From: Ignelater luminosus
Taxonomy: Eukaryota > Arthropoda > Insecta > Coleoptera > Elateridae
Assembly: GCA_011009095.1 (NCBI GenBank)
Contig: VTPC01001891.1
Coordinates: 362,768-426,767, forward strand
Length of the DNA: 64,000 bases
Reading direction: 5' to 3'
Shown: in pieces, positions 10,481 through 23,649 of the stretch
How positions within the stretch are numbered: the stretch's first letter is position 1
Layout of the letters: every line of letters begins with the position of its first letter
Made by a program: the position numbers and the translations under genes
The notes under the pieces: model-generated
What the model was told of the DNA's origin: nothing
The model's database searches: none
What the model saw: only the letters and a program-made list of their open reading frames with translations

Positions 10481-11074
10481 ATTACTACCTTCTCTTCAGT
10501 TAGTTTTTCCCAACATATTTATACATGATTTTAAACTTCCTTCTAAATTTTCTTTATAACTGCCGAAGTTTCCCAACAGCTACATTTAAAAGTTCTTTAT
10601 TTTTCGTTTTTGTCATCTTTCTCGCTTTTCTGCCATTACCGGATAATGTGCTAAATGGAATTTCACACTCAACCCTCTAAAGAATATCATAGGTGATCGT
10701 ATGCAGAATTGGCTTTAAACAAGTGACAGTAAATATAGTTTTCCATGTTCATCATGTTTCATATAAAATTCGCCAATCAATACATCAAAATGAATGTTGC
10801 AATCAAGAGTTAAGGTGTGCAAAATTGTAAAGCGAATAACATTCTGTGCAAAGGCTACTGCGTTTAATTTTTCCAGGTAAAAAAAGTTAGTGCAGTTTTA
10901 GTTGACACACGTTTAGATGAGTTACAAATCGACAATATTTCGATAATATTACAAGTAAGCTTTCCATTGTAACACTTTTGATTTTCAAAATTGCATTAAC
11001 ATTCTTTGCAATTTATTTGCAATAATTTATACACAAAAGAAGATTTATTACTTATTTTTTTATTTTGTATTCAT
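10481..11074. other. AT-rich spacer, nothing recognised
   Basis: No gene or RNA is seen. A CAG|GTAAAA site at 10874-10882 has a short pyrimidine tract, but its donor half is weak and it lies upstream of the predicted how promoter. Confidence 0.45.
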
Positions 11075-11252
11075 GAAATAATCTTGCAAAATATCACAAG
11101 AGATCTGGAATTTTCTGGATTACTGTATTGCTTGTGAGTCCTGCACAGTAAAAACTCGTGTCAAACTGACACTATTCCTGTTACTGTGCAACACGTATTC
11201 GTAATATAATCAACAATTCCAGATCTCTTGTAATATTACTGCAGATTATTTC
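11075..11252. mobile_element. Palindromic MITE-like element
   Basis: The ends form a long imperfect inverted repeat of about 38 bp. The left arm begins GAAATAATCTTGCAAAATAT and the inverse of the right arm begins GAAATAATCTGCAGTAATAT; both continue into an identical ACAAGAGATCTGGAATT. Toward the centre, CACAGTAA and TTACTGTG pair again, so the single strand could fold along most of its 178 bp. No transposase and no clear target duplication. It lies about 1.3 kb upstream of the how transcription start. Confidence 0.7.
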
Positions 11253-12545
11253 TGATTTGCGTATGGATCTTGATAAAAAAAAAGAAACTCTTGCAATGAA
11301 TGAACACTCTCATACTTTTACAATGCAACGAAACAAACAGGCTGTGAGGTTTTATATGAGTAGCTTATTAAACTTGCTTATGTGCAGTACTTGTTACAAG
11401 TAGCAAAATACTTCCCCAATACTTCACAATAACAGGTAATATGCCATCAAAGAGAAGGACAATCTGCATAGCCTACGAAGTGAAGAATTTACATCGCTGA
11501 TATTTATTTTTTGTATTTGTCACGTTGACAATCTAGAAATAGCTGTAGATGACTTGTTATCACCGATGTACGTTTTTCATTTGTTAGGTTACTCAGATTG
11601 GGTTGCTTTTTGATGGCACGTTATTATAAGAATATTCACAGATTCGAGGTTAGTAAATGGGCAGTTTTTGAACAGTAGGTTTATGCACAATTATAATATC
11701 TATGGACAATAGCATAATTCTTTTCTAAATTTGTTTTAGAATATCCCTTTGCTTGTAACTACAGGGAATGCTACTATACTATGTTCAGTACATTTTTTTA
11801 ATTAATTTTAAAAAAATAATTATTACTTCTGAAGGACATTACCCCACTGTCATCCTTCCGTTAGCCATTGTTAATGATACGTTTAAAAAATACTAACTCA
11901 TAATCAGAAAATAATTCAGTCCACTGAAAAATATTTTGTAATTAAGTTTTAATGTTTCATTTTGTATCACGTGTGAAACATACGGTATGTAAGTGCACAT
12001 TATACAACGTTGAAAGTGATTTGTAATAATAATAAGTAATAAACAAACTAATTAATTTTGAAGAAATAATGTTAAACTCAATTATTGTAAGGTATATATG
12101 TTTATTTTATTATTTTGCTTTTCTGAAGTTTTCTAAAATATTATTTTTACTTAATATTGTGCTACAATCAACAGTAAGTATTTCTCATTAAAAGTGGTTT
12201 TTTTTGTAAAAAAAAAATACTAAAAACACAAACAAACGGCGACATTCATTCACAACCTATTTGCACTATTATGCTACAACATATTTCGCAATTGATGCAA
12301 CACGCCTTACACCGACCGGACAGTCGGACGTATCAAATAATAAAATGTTCAAGAAATAAACTGGCAACTGCGTTTAAAGCGTTTGGCATATTTTCCACAA
12401 GCTTGTATTATAAAATATACGATATTATTTACAAAATAACTCTAAAATTACCATAATAAAATTACTTAGCGGTAATAATGTTAAATAAATAATAAAAACG
12501 AGATCTTATTAAATGGCAAATGGATTAAATTTGAAGTTGGTGCGG
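11253..12545. other. Upstream region of how, nothing firmly recognised
   Basis: AT-rich DNA with no coding feature. A donor-like CAGTAAGTATTT occurs near 12175, but there is no supporting exon, so I do not propose an upstream non-coding exon. Composition becomes clearly GC- and CpG-richer from about 12540, where the promoter begins. Confidence 0.5.
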
Positions 12546-12580
12546 CCTTATAAGGTAACTCATACTCGTTTCTGCGCAGT
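12546..12580 (+). promoter_or_regulatory. how: how core promoter: TATA/CArG box and initiator
   Basis: CCTTATAAGG at 12546-12555 is both a TATA box (TATAAG from 12549) and a perfect palindromic CArG box, CC(A/T)6GG, the binding consensus of SRF-type MADS factors. The A of GCGCAGTG at 12578 lies 29 bp downstream of the first T of TATAAG and resembles the arthropod initiator core CAGT. The surrounding block, about 12540-12730, is markedly richer in CpG than the flanks. The predicted start gives a 5' UTR of about 230 nt. Seen: motifs and spacing. Inferred: that they drive how, whose fly orthologue is expressed in mesoderm, muscle and tendon cells. Confidence 0.6.
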
Positions 12581-12807
12581 GGTGCCGCCGGTGAGCAGTA
12601 CATGCGCAAAACGTTTCCAAATGCCAAGTAGTGGAAGCAAAATGGTATAGTTGGACCCGCATAACACCGAGCAAGTTCCAGTCTTGGTGTATCTTGGGTG
12701 TTGTGTTCGTGGCCTGTTGAATGCGCGTTTAGCAGTCAACATTACTCTTTTAAAAAGACAATTGAAAGTTTTGTGCTTTTAAGTTTATTTTTTGTTTTTT
12801 AAACAAA
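12578..12807 (+). other. how: Predicted how 5' UTR (first exon, non-coding part)
   Basis: This stretch runs from the predicted initiator to the start codon. It contains an ATG at 12601 in a poor context that stops after a few codons, so a small upstream open frame is possible. The 3' part is T-rich. The start site itself is inferred from promoter motifs only. Confidence 0.5.
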
Positions 12808-12928
12808 ATGTGTGATAATAATTCAACACAAAGCATAGCGGACTATCTGGCGCAGTTATTAAAAGACAGAAAACAACTCGCCGCCTTTCCGAATGTGTTT
12901 ATTCACGTCGAGCGTCTTTTGGATGAAG
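12808..12928 (+). CDS. how: First coding exon of held out wings (Quaking/STAR RNA-binding protein)
   Basis: This exon encodes 40 residues of a STAR-family protein that binds RNA through a KH domain with QUA1 and QUA2 flanks and controls splicing, stability and translation of target mRNAs; in flies How acts in muscle, tendon and glia. Visible is the start MCDNNST followed by QSIADYLAQLLKDRKQLAAF, then PNVFIHVERLLDE. This is the QUA1 dimerisation helix-turn-helix, nearly identical to arthropod How and clearly related to Quaking (YLMQLMNDKK...HLERLLDEE). The start was chosen because ATG 12808 sits in CAAAATG, the fly consensus, and the protein begins as arthropod How isoforms do. The exon ends in phase 1 at G 12928, before donor GTAAGG. 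The split codon corresponds to the second Glu of LLDEE, the same junction as in Quaking. The rest of QUA1, KH, QUA2 and the C-terminus lie outside the window. Confidence 0.92.
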
Positions 12929-15900
12929 GTAAGGACCAGTTTTAGAGTTATTAAACAAAAACATTCGCAACATTTCTGACCGGTAAAATTACATATCGTT
13001 CCTTAAAACGAATCGGCTGGTCATTTGTGGTTGATAACGCTAACATGTGATAAACTGTGACGTATCATCCCAGACTCGATGATGACCTATCGCGCTAGTT
13101 CTAAAAAAGTTATAAAACAATAGAAAGAGAAAGAAGAGGAATATTGTATTTTTTTAAGTGATAAAAGTTGAGCTAGTTTTCGTACGGGCACTGTCGACTG
13201 GTTTTTCTTGGATTATTACGAGTTACGGTCAGCATGTGTCCGTGTATTGAGTCATTTTGTTAGTTGTAGGTTTACCTTTAATTTATATCCCAAGAAATGA
13301 TAATTTGAAACACAAACTGGAAAAATATCTTCGCTTATGCGGTAACCAGGCAATAATTGGCAAATTCCATTGCGTTTATGACTTAAACTTGTTCTTGGTA
13401 TGGAAAGACGTTTTGAGAAATAGCACAGGCGTGGCCTTTTGTGTAATTGTTACCTTGGAATGTAGGTAATACATGCAGGGGATATTTTAAAAATTAAGAA
13501 ATGCACCTACAAATTGGAAACGAATAATTCCTCGCATAAAAAGTTATGGAGAAAGTTTGCAAGCGAAGAAAATTATAAATAATGCAAATCAACTGATTTA
13601 TTAGATTATTTATAGATTCATGTTATAATAACAATAAAATGTTTACTTTCTAGTACATTTATTCAATTTAAATTTTAACATGTGCGAACATTTAATTGAA
13701 ATCAGGAAAACTATAGTTTATTTTAAAAACGCATATTTCCAAAATGTCATAATGCATAAAAATATAAACAACCGGCTGCTATTAAATGTAATTACTCATT
13801 TCCTCGAACGTTTACAATTTCATGAATTACTAATTGCAAGTAACCTTAAATGGTAACCTAATAAATATAATACAACTATAAGTGAGGTTAAGAAAATTGT
13901 AATTAGTATAGAACATACAAGAAATAATCGGAAGGTTTCGACAGGAGAAGTAGGAATAACTTGTTGCATTTATTTTATTATTAATTTATTGTTTTAGGTT
14001 CGAGGAACTAAACATAGGTATTTGTTTTTCTTGTTTATGTGATTACACATTTTTTATAAAGGCAATCTAGAAATTCGAACAGAACAAAGATTTCTGTAAT
14101 CGTTTCACGCTGGCATTGATTATGAAGTACCCATCTAAAAGATTAAATCTAACTGCTTTTGTGAAGTATACATTTTTATAAACATGTGGGTACTCATAAA
14201 GTCTCCACTTTTACTATCGATAATAAAAAAATTAGTTAGCTGTAAAAATTTGAAATTTACAGAAAGTGAACTTAGCAGGAACTAATATCTGATTAATAAA
14301 ACAAGTGGTTTAAATCAGAACGTTAAAAATAGAAATATAATAATTCGTTCTGCTAAATAGAAAATTAACATCAATAATAATTATGTTTGTGCACAATGGT
14401 TTATTCATTATTTTTATCTAGTTAGCACACCTACTTTTAATACTGTTCGTAACATTAATTCTGCAAGTCTAATATAAAATTCATAAATATAATAAAATCC
14501 CACAACCTTGAATAGATTGTCCAGAAGATGTTATGTTTATAATGTTTTTTTATCAACAAAACTACTTTATGTTAAATATGACACTTTATCTTTGCTGTAT
14601 ACATAAATATTAATGAACTATTTAAGATCACATTTTAAAATAATATCAATCAAATTATTCCGAATATTTAAATACAATAAACAATTTTTTTCAAGTACTG
14701 GTTAGATAACAGAAACAGATGAAGTTATAAAAATCCTTTCGCTGCCTTTTTTAAATTTACTTATTTGACTTTCAAATTGATTTTGTAAGACATTAATGGC
14801 ATCATTCTCTTTTTTCTTCTTTAGATAAGTGCTTTGTTTTTTACAGCTTCATAATGTTGGTAATGCATTTGTTGTTAACACACACTGAAAATAAATATAC
14901 ATTAATAATAAACTTAAACATACCTTAATATTATTTGAATTTGCCATAAAACTTTCAAAAGATGAGAAGATATTATGAATATGCGTTTGCCTGATCAGAT
15001 TATTCGAATCTGCGTAACCAACACTTTCAAATTTTACTTTCGAAGAAAAACTTTTTTTCCTGCTTAATACGATTATCAATTTGCTTATTTTTAGTATTTG
15101 AACTCTAATTGTTACTATTAATAATCGTAAACGAAATTATATGCTATTGCCACTGTCTATGGTTTGTTAGATTTTTATTAGATGTGTTGATCGTTAGATT
15201 TCTTCTGCACCTTGCCCGTTCTGTTATAACGAAATAAATCAATTTGATTCCGTATTATGAAGGAACCGAAAAAAACAAAAAGCGATTCGTAATGAAAAAC
15301 AATTTAATAAAGCTTTAAAATTAGCCTCTGAATCATAAATATGCCCCTGGAAATATTATTCTTGACATTTATTGTTATTGTAATACATAAACAAACCTAC
15401 AAATCTTTTTGCATTGTGAATGTATTGCACGTTAAACTTGTTGACACTTTGGTCGCGTGTGAAAAATTAGTAATTGTCACACTTGTTGATCTATTTACCG
15501 GTCAAGTTTCAAGTTTCATTGGGGATTTTAGGAAGGGAAGAGTATCTAATTGAATCCAAGATGATATTTTAGAAATCAGTTTGAGAGTAAAATAAAAAAT
15601 ATACCTATTATGAAATACACAGAAGATAAAAACTGATATGAATACACAATAAACTAATCGCAGTGTTTTCTTTCCCTTCCCTTGATTCAGTCCCATAATA
15701 AGATAACGCATGTTCGTACAACGTGCAAATGTAATCGAACTATGTGATTGGTTAGCGATAAGTAATCAAAAAAACTAAGTGATTGAGAAATTATTTCTCA
15801 TTTCATATCCCTATTTTTTCATTGGATGTTACTATCTAGTAAACCGAGTTTGCAATCATAGGAAACAATATAATCTGTCGTTTGTTCATATTCGGCATAA

Positions 15901-18585
15901 AATTATTAATCTAATAGTCACCTGTACGTACATCTTCGTACAAATGACTGTTCTGACTTTATTTCTACAAAAACATCAAATATTTGTCGTTAATCTGTAA
16001 ATTGCCCTATTTTTGAAATCTGCGTAAAAGTTAATCTGAAAGCCATGGAGAAATGGCCGTTCTTTTAATAAACGAGACTATTTTTCATATACATATTAAA
16101 TTATATTTAGATTACCAAAAATATATTAAAAGGAATGTTAGAGTTCTTTTCCTAGTTGCTAAAGAGAAATTTTTACTGTTTAGTGTCTAGACTTATTTGA
16201 TGCGTTAGTGTCACTGATAGACCTTTCACTTCAAACACATCTAATTAGTCGATTTATTTGATCTAGAATACTCTTTTATTTCATGCCTTCCATAAAATTA
16301 CGTTAAGTAGAAAGATTAAGAAATGTAGTATTACTTGTATATTTATTTGTGTTTTCCGTTTTAATTTCATAAAGCATAAACCGATTGCATTGGCGTATTG
16401 GTATTGCATATTATAATTGAGTTTACGTCATAAGCGTAGGATGTTCAAATAAAAAATGCACGTTTCCTTAACATAAAACTGCTTTTCTGTTGATCTGAAC
16501 TTTAAAAATCTAAATAATTGTTGTAAACATCTATAAGAATGTAAAAGACTTTCTAATTTGGAAGTTATTTAATTTGCAAACTAAAAAACATTTTAATTAT
16601 AATTACATATTTCTTGATGCCAAGATTTCGCGACAGAGTTCATCTCATATTAGAAATTTATTTAAAGAACAGGTACCAGATGTGTATTTTATTAAAAAGA
16701 TAAAAGTTCATTTTGTAAAGTGATATTTCGACAGTCAGTGTTCAAATTTATTATGAATCTAATAATCATACAGCAGTGTCGAAATCTGTAATCAAAAGTT
16801 TTTAGAAAACAAGTGAATCTGTTATTGTTATTTTATGGTTGGAATAATACTAGTTATAAAATATATATGTATATTATTATAAGGATAAAAATTATTACTT
16901 TTTAATATGAGTTTCCGTTTAATTTATTAGCAAGAATTCTGCAGCTATGTGTAAAGTTACTAACGAGTTTTAAATATTATAAAGTAGGCATTTCTCTTCT
17001 TTCACTAGTTTTACTTTACAAGCTACTGCCATATCACGTTCTTAATAAATGTTTGCAACATGGTTTTTTGCTTTGATTTTATTTTGCATACTGATATAGA
17101 AAACTGTTAATGAACATTTACATAGTATCCATGATCTAATTAAGCTTAATAATTGTAATACAAACGTGAAAACTAGGTGTGCAACAATCAATTTAAGATT
17201 TTCTTGTTTTATTATTTCCCGTATAATTTTATGGTAATACATGAAGAAAATTCTTTATGGATTACACTATTGTTTTTTATATTCGTCAGAAGTACCACAT
17301 TCATTGTATTCAATTGTATTTCAAGATTGCATAAGAAGCATTTAATTGTTTCATTTTCACTATTATTATAAATATTTGCAACTGTAATAATCCAGCAAGT
17401 GGTAGTCCATCGGAAAACAGGTATTAATTCAATTTTTGTCAATGATAGATATAAATATTGCACTTGTCTAATATGTTTTTCCATTTAATTTTTGCCTTCC
17501 AGTTGTTACCGACCTTGTTGTTGAAATATTATTAGTGTAAATAATTCAAAAGATTTAAAATTTTATTTTTATACTATGAACTTGATCTTGTGTAATCGAA
17601 AAACGATCATTATTTATGCCAAACGTCTTTGCAAATTAAACGTTAAATAAGATTCTTTCTAGGGAAAAACAATAAACTGTCTCCTTTATTTATAAATTCA
17701 TATATTCCGACTGTCATTATCTCATTAGTCATTTTATCATTATGTTTGCAATAATTTTAATTTAGAAACCCAGCAATAACAGGATTGCTCGAATAATCTA
17801 CTGCTTTTATTCTAAAATATAATTATTTCTAAATTATAATAGAATATGGAACATCTACACAACCCATGAAGAGTCGGCAGCTTCCAAACATTCGATCGAG
17901 TTGGCTAAGAATAAATTTTAGATTGTTTCTGACGAATTATGTTCACCACGTTGCCAGTTTCGCACTGTCGAAAACCATAGAATTATTCTATTGCTGATAA
18001 CACAAATGTGAGAAATCTATGTCATTACGTATATCGAAAGATTCTTTGTTTAGGAATATTGTTTGTAAGCCCCGTGTTTCTGAGAAACGATTAGTTAGAA
18101 AATCTTTTACTTTTGCAGTATTTCGTAAACGATAAACAATATTTGAAAAGAGATTTTCTGATTGGTTGTTACTGTTTTACACATCTTGTATTCAACGACC
18201 AATACTCCAGGTACAAAAGTCTAGGGGGGGAGTAAACACTTCCTTAAGCTAAGTCTGAAATACCATTGAAAGAAGAAATGATTTTGTCAGTTTGGATTTT
18301 TTTTCTTGTGCACGTTTTTCTTAAACTTGCGTTCAATGCTACAATCTTGCATGTCTTTGACATTTATAAAACAGTGTTACAAAGTTGAGATGAAATAGTT
18401 TATAAACTATACACCGTCTACTACTTCAGAAACTTAGATGATCGTAGACGGAAACTTAGCAAGGCTACTTAAACTTGAGCACTCTGTATTTCTGAGACCA
18501 GTTGTTTTTAGAGAAAAAGTTTATAGTGGTTATTAATATTTTTGAAAAAATGGCTTTCACCATCTGATCACAAATGCAGAAAAGA
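12929..18585. other. Intron segment, no recognised feature
   Basis: AT-rich intronic DNA. The first 500 bp keep a slightly raised CpG content, as expected just downstream of a promoter (for example the CG-containing stretch 13070-13100). Otherwise I see only random short open frames and A/T runs. Confidence 0.5.
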
Positions 18586-18599
18586 AATCACCCTGTATA
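18586..18599 (-). repeat. Lone terminus of a DUF4817-type mariner-like element
   Basis: AATCACCCTGTATA matches the inward-facing right terminus expected for the element family whose left end is at 2888-2902. No transposase remnant lies next to it, so this is a solo end or a tiny deletion derivative. A short match of this kind can also arise by chance. Confidence 0.45.
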
Positions 18600-21500
18600 A
18601 ATATTAATTCTATGGAATGTTATTCCTTAGCAAGAAGTTAAATGTATCTAAGAAACAAAAGAGTCCATACAGTCACAGTAAATATTTTTTTAAACCGCAA
18701 AGACAGTTCTTTAACCTTTTTGTTTCTTTAAAACATGACGGTGTGATAAAATTACATATTCTTAATGGCTAAAACCAATCTTCAATATCCACTTTTTTTT
18801 AGCTATACCTCATCTGTTATACGTTTCTGATAGCTTATAACCATATGCTTTTTACGGTGCTATTTTCTATTTCCTTTTGAAAACTAACAAGAAGGCAACA
18901 AGACCTTGGCTCTAGCATTAGAAATTTGTGATGGAATAAAAAACTAGTGCCATTCTATATTTTGCCTTGTTTCAGTATGGAAGTATTATACGATAGTATG
19001 TAACCTCGGCGGTAAATCTGTCGACCACTGAAGATATGCATTTACTATGTTTTAATACATTTTGACATTATGTTAACCTCTTTGTAATTGCTTTATCCCA
19101 ATCATGAGATAGCCCCATTCTCACATACTTATTTTTAAGCTACCACGTGGTTACCACCCATTATTGGTAAGAATCTAGATTTGAGAGAAATTGTAAATAA
19201 TGATAGAGGGAAAATTCCTAGTTGATTGTACGTTTGCAAACCACGACAATTATGGCTACGTTAGGACGGAAAACAAAGTGATTTTTTTCTATTTACGTGA
19301 GATTTTATATTGATTTTTGTACCTATTGAGACAAGAAAGCATGAACAGGATAAAATTAGAAATCACAATCGAGGTCGTATCCGAGTCTGAGTTTTCCCTA
19401 TTTCTCAGTTGTTAGTATGGTGTTCTATTTTTCATTACGGTAAACTGGTTGGTAGTTATTTCTTTAATTGCACAATCTTATACAATGGTTCTCTATCAAT
19501 CTACCATTATATCTCTTTCTTCAAGTTATTGAATTAAAATGGTAAAATATTTCAGTTTATACTAAACAAAAATAAGTAATAATGGCATGCAAACTTTTGT
19601 CGTGGATTCTAAATCCTTGAACATCCGTTTCAGTGTATAAATATTCTCATTGTATCCTTCATCTTATATCTTACGAGTCTGCTCTATTCAAGCTGGGTAC
19701 GATTTGTTAGTTACCTTATTAGTTATTATTTATTATTTTTTTTACTCTTAAACTGCTGTTGTGATGTTGATAATGTTGAACGTCATAGCCCCATTGACGC
19801 AAGAGAACTAATTCGGCCACACTCAAATAATGATACTTTGCCATACTATTTCTTATAATAACTGCACAGTTTTGTTTATCTGCAAATATGAATCGGTTTC
19901 TTTGGAAATTTATTTCCGCAGCAAAAACATTTGGGCAGTATGTCTAAAAAAGACTTCTGGCATTCTCCACTTTCTATGTCGTATACTGAATTGAATATAC
20001 TTACCTTCTACTATATGAATTAGACTTTATGCTGTGCAAGACTATTGATCGATCTGCCCAGGTATTTTTCTTAATGTTCAGTATTTTGTCCTTTTTCTAA
20101 TCAAATTGATCAACCTACTTGCCTTTCTAGCCAAATAAATTAACAGATTCGTAAAAGAGACTTCTGTACTTTAAAACTGACCCGAGAATCTAGGAGTGGC
20201 CCTTTTTTCTCATGCACGCCCTAAAAGATCGGCCTTGAATTTTAACTGTCAAACATCTTTTTGAGAAGATTCAAATGCTATCACTTTTAACTGTAATTCT
20301 GGTTGTTAACAATCGGAATTTATGTAAAAATGTAGCATTTATATTATAAAAAAGAACTTATTATTAAGATACTGTTATGTTGTTGACATCATCTAAGAAA
20401 TTTACACAATTATAGTATCGTGTGCTCGTGGATATTGTAAAATCATATGTATTTATCTGTAATTTATGTTTGGTATGCATAATAAGTAATATTTTCTTAT
20501 TATTAAAATCAGGTTGTTTGCATTCATTTTCATATTTATAATGAGCACTTGTCAACAGCTGCGTTTACCATTTTAGGATCTCCGTTTACTTCCGGTTATG
20601 TAATATTCATTATTTTTCATCTGAAGTTCCTTATGTTAAAAATAACATAAGGGGGTACCATATTGATTATTCGTTTATGCAGAAATAAATTTCAAGTCAT
20701 TAATCGTTATTGTCGTTTATTGGAAGAAAATTGCATGCGGGCACGCTTATAGTATTTGTTACTTACTCTATGGGGTTTAGTGTGTGTAAATTAGGGGTTG
20801 ATAATGCTGGTAGGAGAGGATTTAGTTTATTATTTTTTTGTAATTAAAATCTTACAGCAAGTAATCACACAATAAAAAAAATATTGTCATGTATCAAATA
20901 CTTCTACTTCGGGTGGCGGAAGCTATTGTTAAGAACGTTCTTTGAATAAGAATGTGGTTAGTGGAGTTGTAGAGGAACTGGAGGAATCCGACCGTGTCCT
21001 ATTCGTGATAAGTTGTTTTTCTACCTGAATCTCCCACCCTTGAACGTTAACCTCAACAGCATTGTGTGTGAGTGTGTGTGTTAGATATAGTATGTATACC
21101 TTCATATTTATAGTGGGTCATGCACCTGTACCTTCTTCAATCTTCTCCTTTTTATTTCAAACCCAGAGGGGTTCCCCCATTTATTTAGCAGCATTCACAA
21201 AGGGCTTATTCTCCAGTTTGTATACTACCTGCTAGTTTCAACAGGTCTTTTTCATAATAATACACCTTGAGATTTTATTAAAGTACACACAACACTTGCT
21301 TGTTTATCAGTTTAGGTGATAAAAGTAGGTGTGTGTATGCGTGCATGTTTTCTAGATTAAATCGTACTAGTTTATTTGTTGTTGATAAACAATATTAGAA
21401 GTTGATAGTAATGGAGAATTTGTTTTCTAGTTTGCCAATAATATTTTTACCATTTTACTATTATGACACTAATCCACTGAAATGTTCTTAATTTACGGAA

Positions 21501-23649
21501 AGAATAAAATTACATAACACTGTCGTGCTTAAAGTGCCGTAAAAAATACGATTGTGAAGTCCTTGAGAATTTGGTAATGTAAGTTTCTGCTTTTAACTTT
21601 AGAAAAAGCGAGATTTGCATGCAGTGTTTTTTACACATCGTTTGTCTCGTTTCATTCTTAGTTTTGTTTTCCCAAAAAGAATAACAGTAACCCAATTCAT
21701 TTATTTTTGCATTTTACAAATATTTTTGTGCCCATTAAATGAAGAAATTTTATTTTTTAACGCATAAGTGCAAATAAAGAAAATCGATGAAATTAAGCAA
21801 AACAAAAATGATAGTAGTGTGATTTGCTTCGTGTTATCAGGTCATTCGTTTGTTCTACATTCTATAAGTTTCTAGTTTATTTACGTTTCTTTCAGCAGTT
21901 TTTATAGAGCGCTATTGTTCATTTCACGTAAATAAATAGATCACTATCGCCAACGATGCCAAGTGTTGAAGTATTTTCTGCAAATATCGAGGAGGATTTA
22001 TTTGTTTTTCGCATTCTAAAATCTAGTTCAAGAAATGTAAACAACGGTTGTTCAATGTAGACAATGAAAAATCCAGATCAAGATTACATTTTAATATGGA
22101 AGCTGATTTAAGATGTACACTTGTACGCTGCATAAAATTGTACGTATATCAACAGCTTTTTAGAGGTTAAGGGAGACTGCAGAAATTCCAAAAATGTGTC
22201 TTAACTAGGTGTTTACTCACTCTACATAAGTCCCACATCCACTAAGATTCAAATTTATTTTTGTCTTAAGTAATTAATAAAGATGTGTATTTCTTAGTCA
22301 TGTCTAGACTAGATATCCAAAAAGTCATTTACTTATAGACTGCTATGAATATAATCCTGCAGGTATATTTAATATAATTTCACGATATCTTCTATGACTA
22401 GTATAAAATGCTAAACAGTTTTTTACTAATTCAGGATTAATTGCGCATATGCTAAAACTGATAAATAAATCATAAATGTAATAAATGTTTTCGCCACTGA
22501 TGATAACTTTCTTAAGTTGATGGCAGACCATTATCGGAACAACCATCTTGTAGTACAGATGATGAAATATCAGTTCCGAACAGTTTCAACATATTTTTTT
22601 ATATGTGACTAAATGTTTGTATTTACTACGATTATGAGGTTTTCCAATTGGTTTGAGTATAGTTAGAATTACAGCGTTGCATTGTGATTTAGAAGCAAAA
22701 ACATTTTTGTTTTTTCGAGTTTGTAAATATTCCAATTTCTTTTTCGCGGTTACTTGAAATTTTGTCTCGATTTTCTGTTATTAAGCTCGATTACGATCCA
22801 GAATCAAACATTCACCGAAATGTGTGAATACTGTCAAATCGTTCTCAATTTGAATGAGTATTTTGCATGAAAGCCTCTTTGTCAGACATTTTTTTGGTAT
22901 GTCTGCAAGAATATAACTTTTGCAACATTTTATAAACTATGTTTGTGTTAAATCTTCTTTAGCATGGAAACCGTTCAACATTTAACAACTGCTAAGTCGA
23001 CAAATGATGAAGAATTAAAATATGTGATAACTATAGATCTTGCTAATTAATTTATCAATAGAAGCTCTGGACTTTCCTTCATTTTAAATGTAGCTAAAAG
23101 CGTTTTTCACGTAATTCGAATTATACACTAACATACAATCTAATTAGCACATGAAATATGTAAATATTTGCCCAATCTTCAGTGTTTTCCAATTTCCAAC
23201 AATGATATATCTAGTAAACATTAATTTTTAACATTTCAAAATGGCTATGTATTTAGAATACAAGAAAGTTATTATGACATAATTGTTAGTTGTTTCAAAA
23301 TGACGCATCTTCCCGTTTGCTAACTATTAGTAACTGGGAATTCCTTTTAGGTAGAAAAGTTTAGAAGAATTTTCTTTTAAAAGATAAGAAGACTATTTAA
23401 TGATGAGGCGCCTGATTGATTTAATAATTGTCAAAAGTTGAACTACCATTAATTTATATTTTGTTTTATATGGCCATAGGCGACACGATGAATATTTAAA
23501 TATATAATAAATAAAATAGTGAACGGTTATTTAAACTGATGAATTTGCTTTTTGCGAACGGATGATTTATTTAAAGGTGATAGTAAACACAATGGAGAAT
23601 ATACAATCGATGAACTGAATTCCATTTACTAAAACTCTTGTGTTATTGA
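18600..23649. other. Intron segment with minor simple repeats and a hairpin
   Basis: No gene seen. It holds the perfect hairpin at 20629-20652, a 12-bp palindrome AAGAACGTTCTT at 20931-20942, and a short GT-rich run at 21063-21082. Confidence 0.5.
20629..20652. repeat. Perfect 10-bp stem hairpin
   Basis: CCTTATGTTA, loop AAAA, TAACATAAGG. The stem is perfect but short and AT-rich. No T-run or RNA gene context gives it a function. Confidence 0.6.

Noticed and set aside
10861-10890. CAG|GTAAAA site resembling a recursive splice site
   Set aside because: The donor half is weak and it lies upstream of the predicted how transcription start, so no host intron is known there.
20931-20950. AAGAACGTTCTT with a following GAA, resembling a heat-shock element
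   Set aside because: The spacing to the third GAA unit is 3 rather than 2, and there is no nearby promoter.
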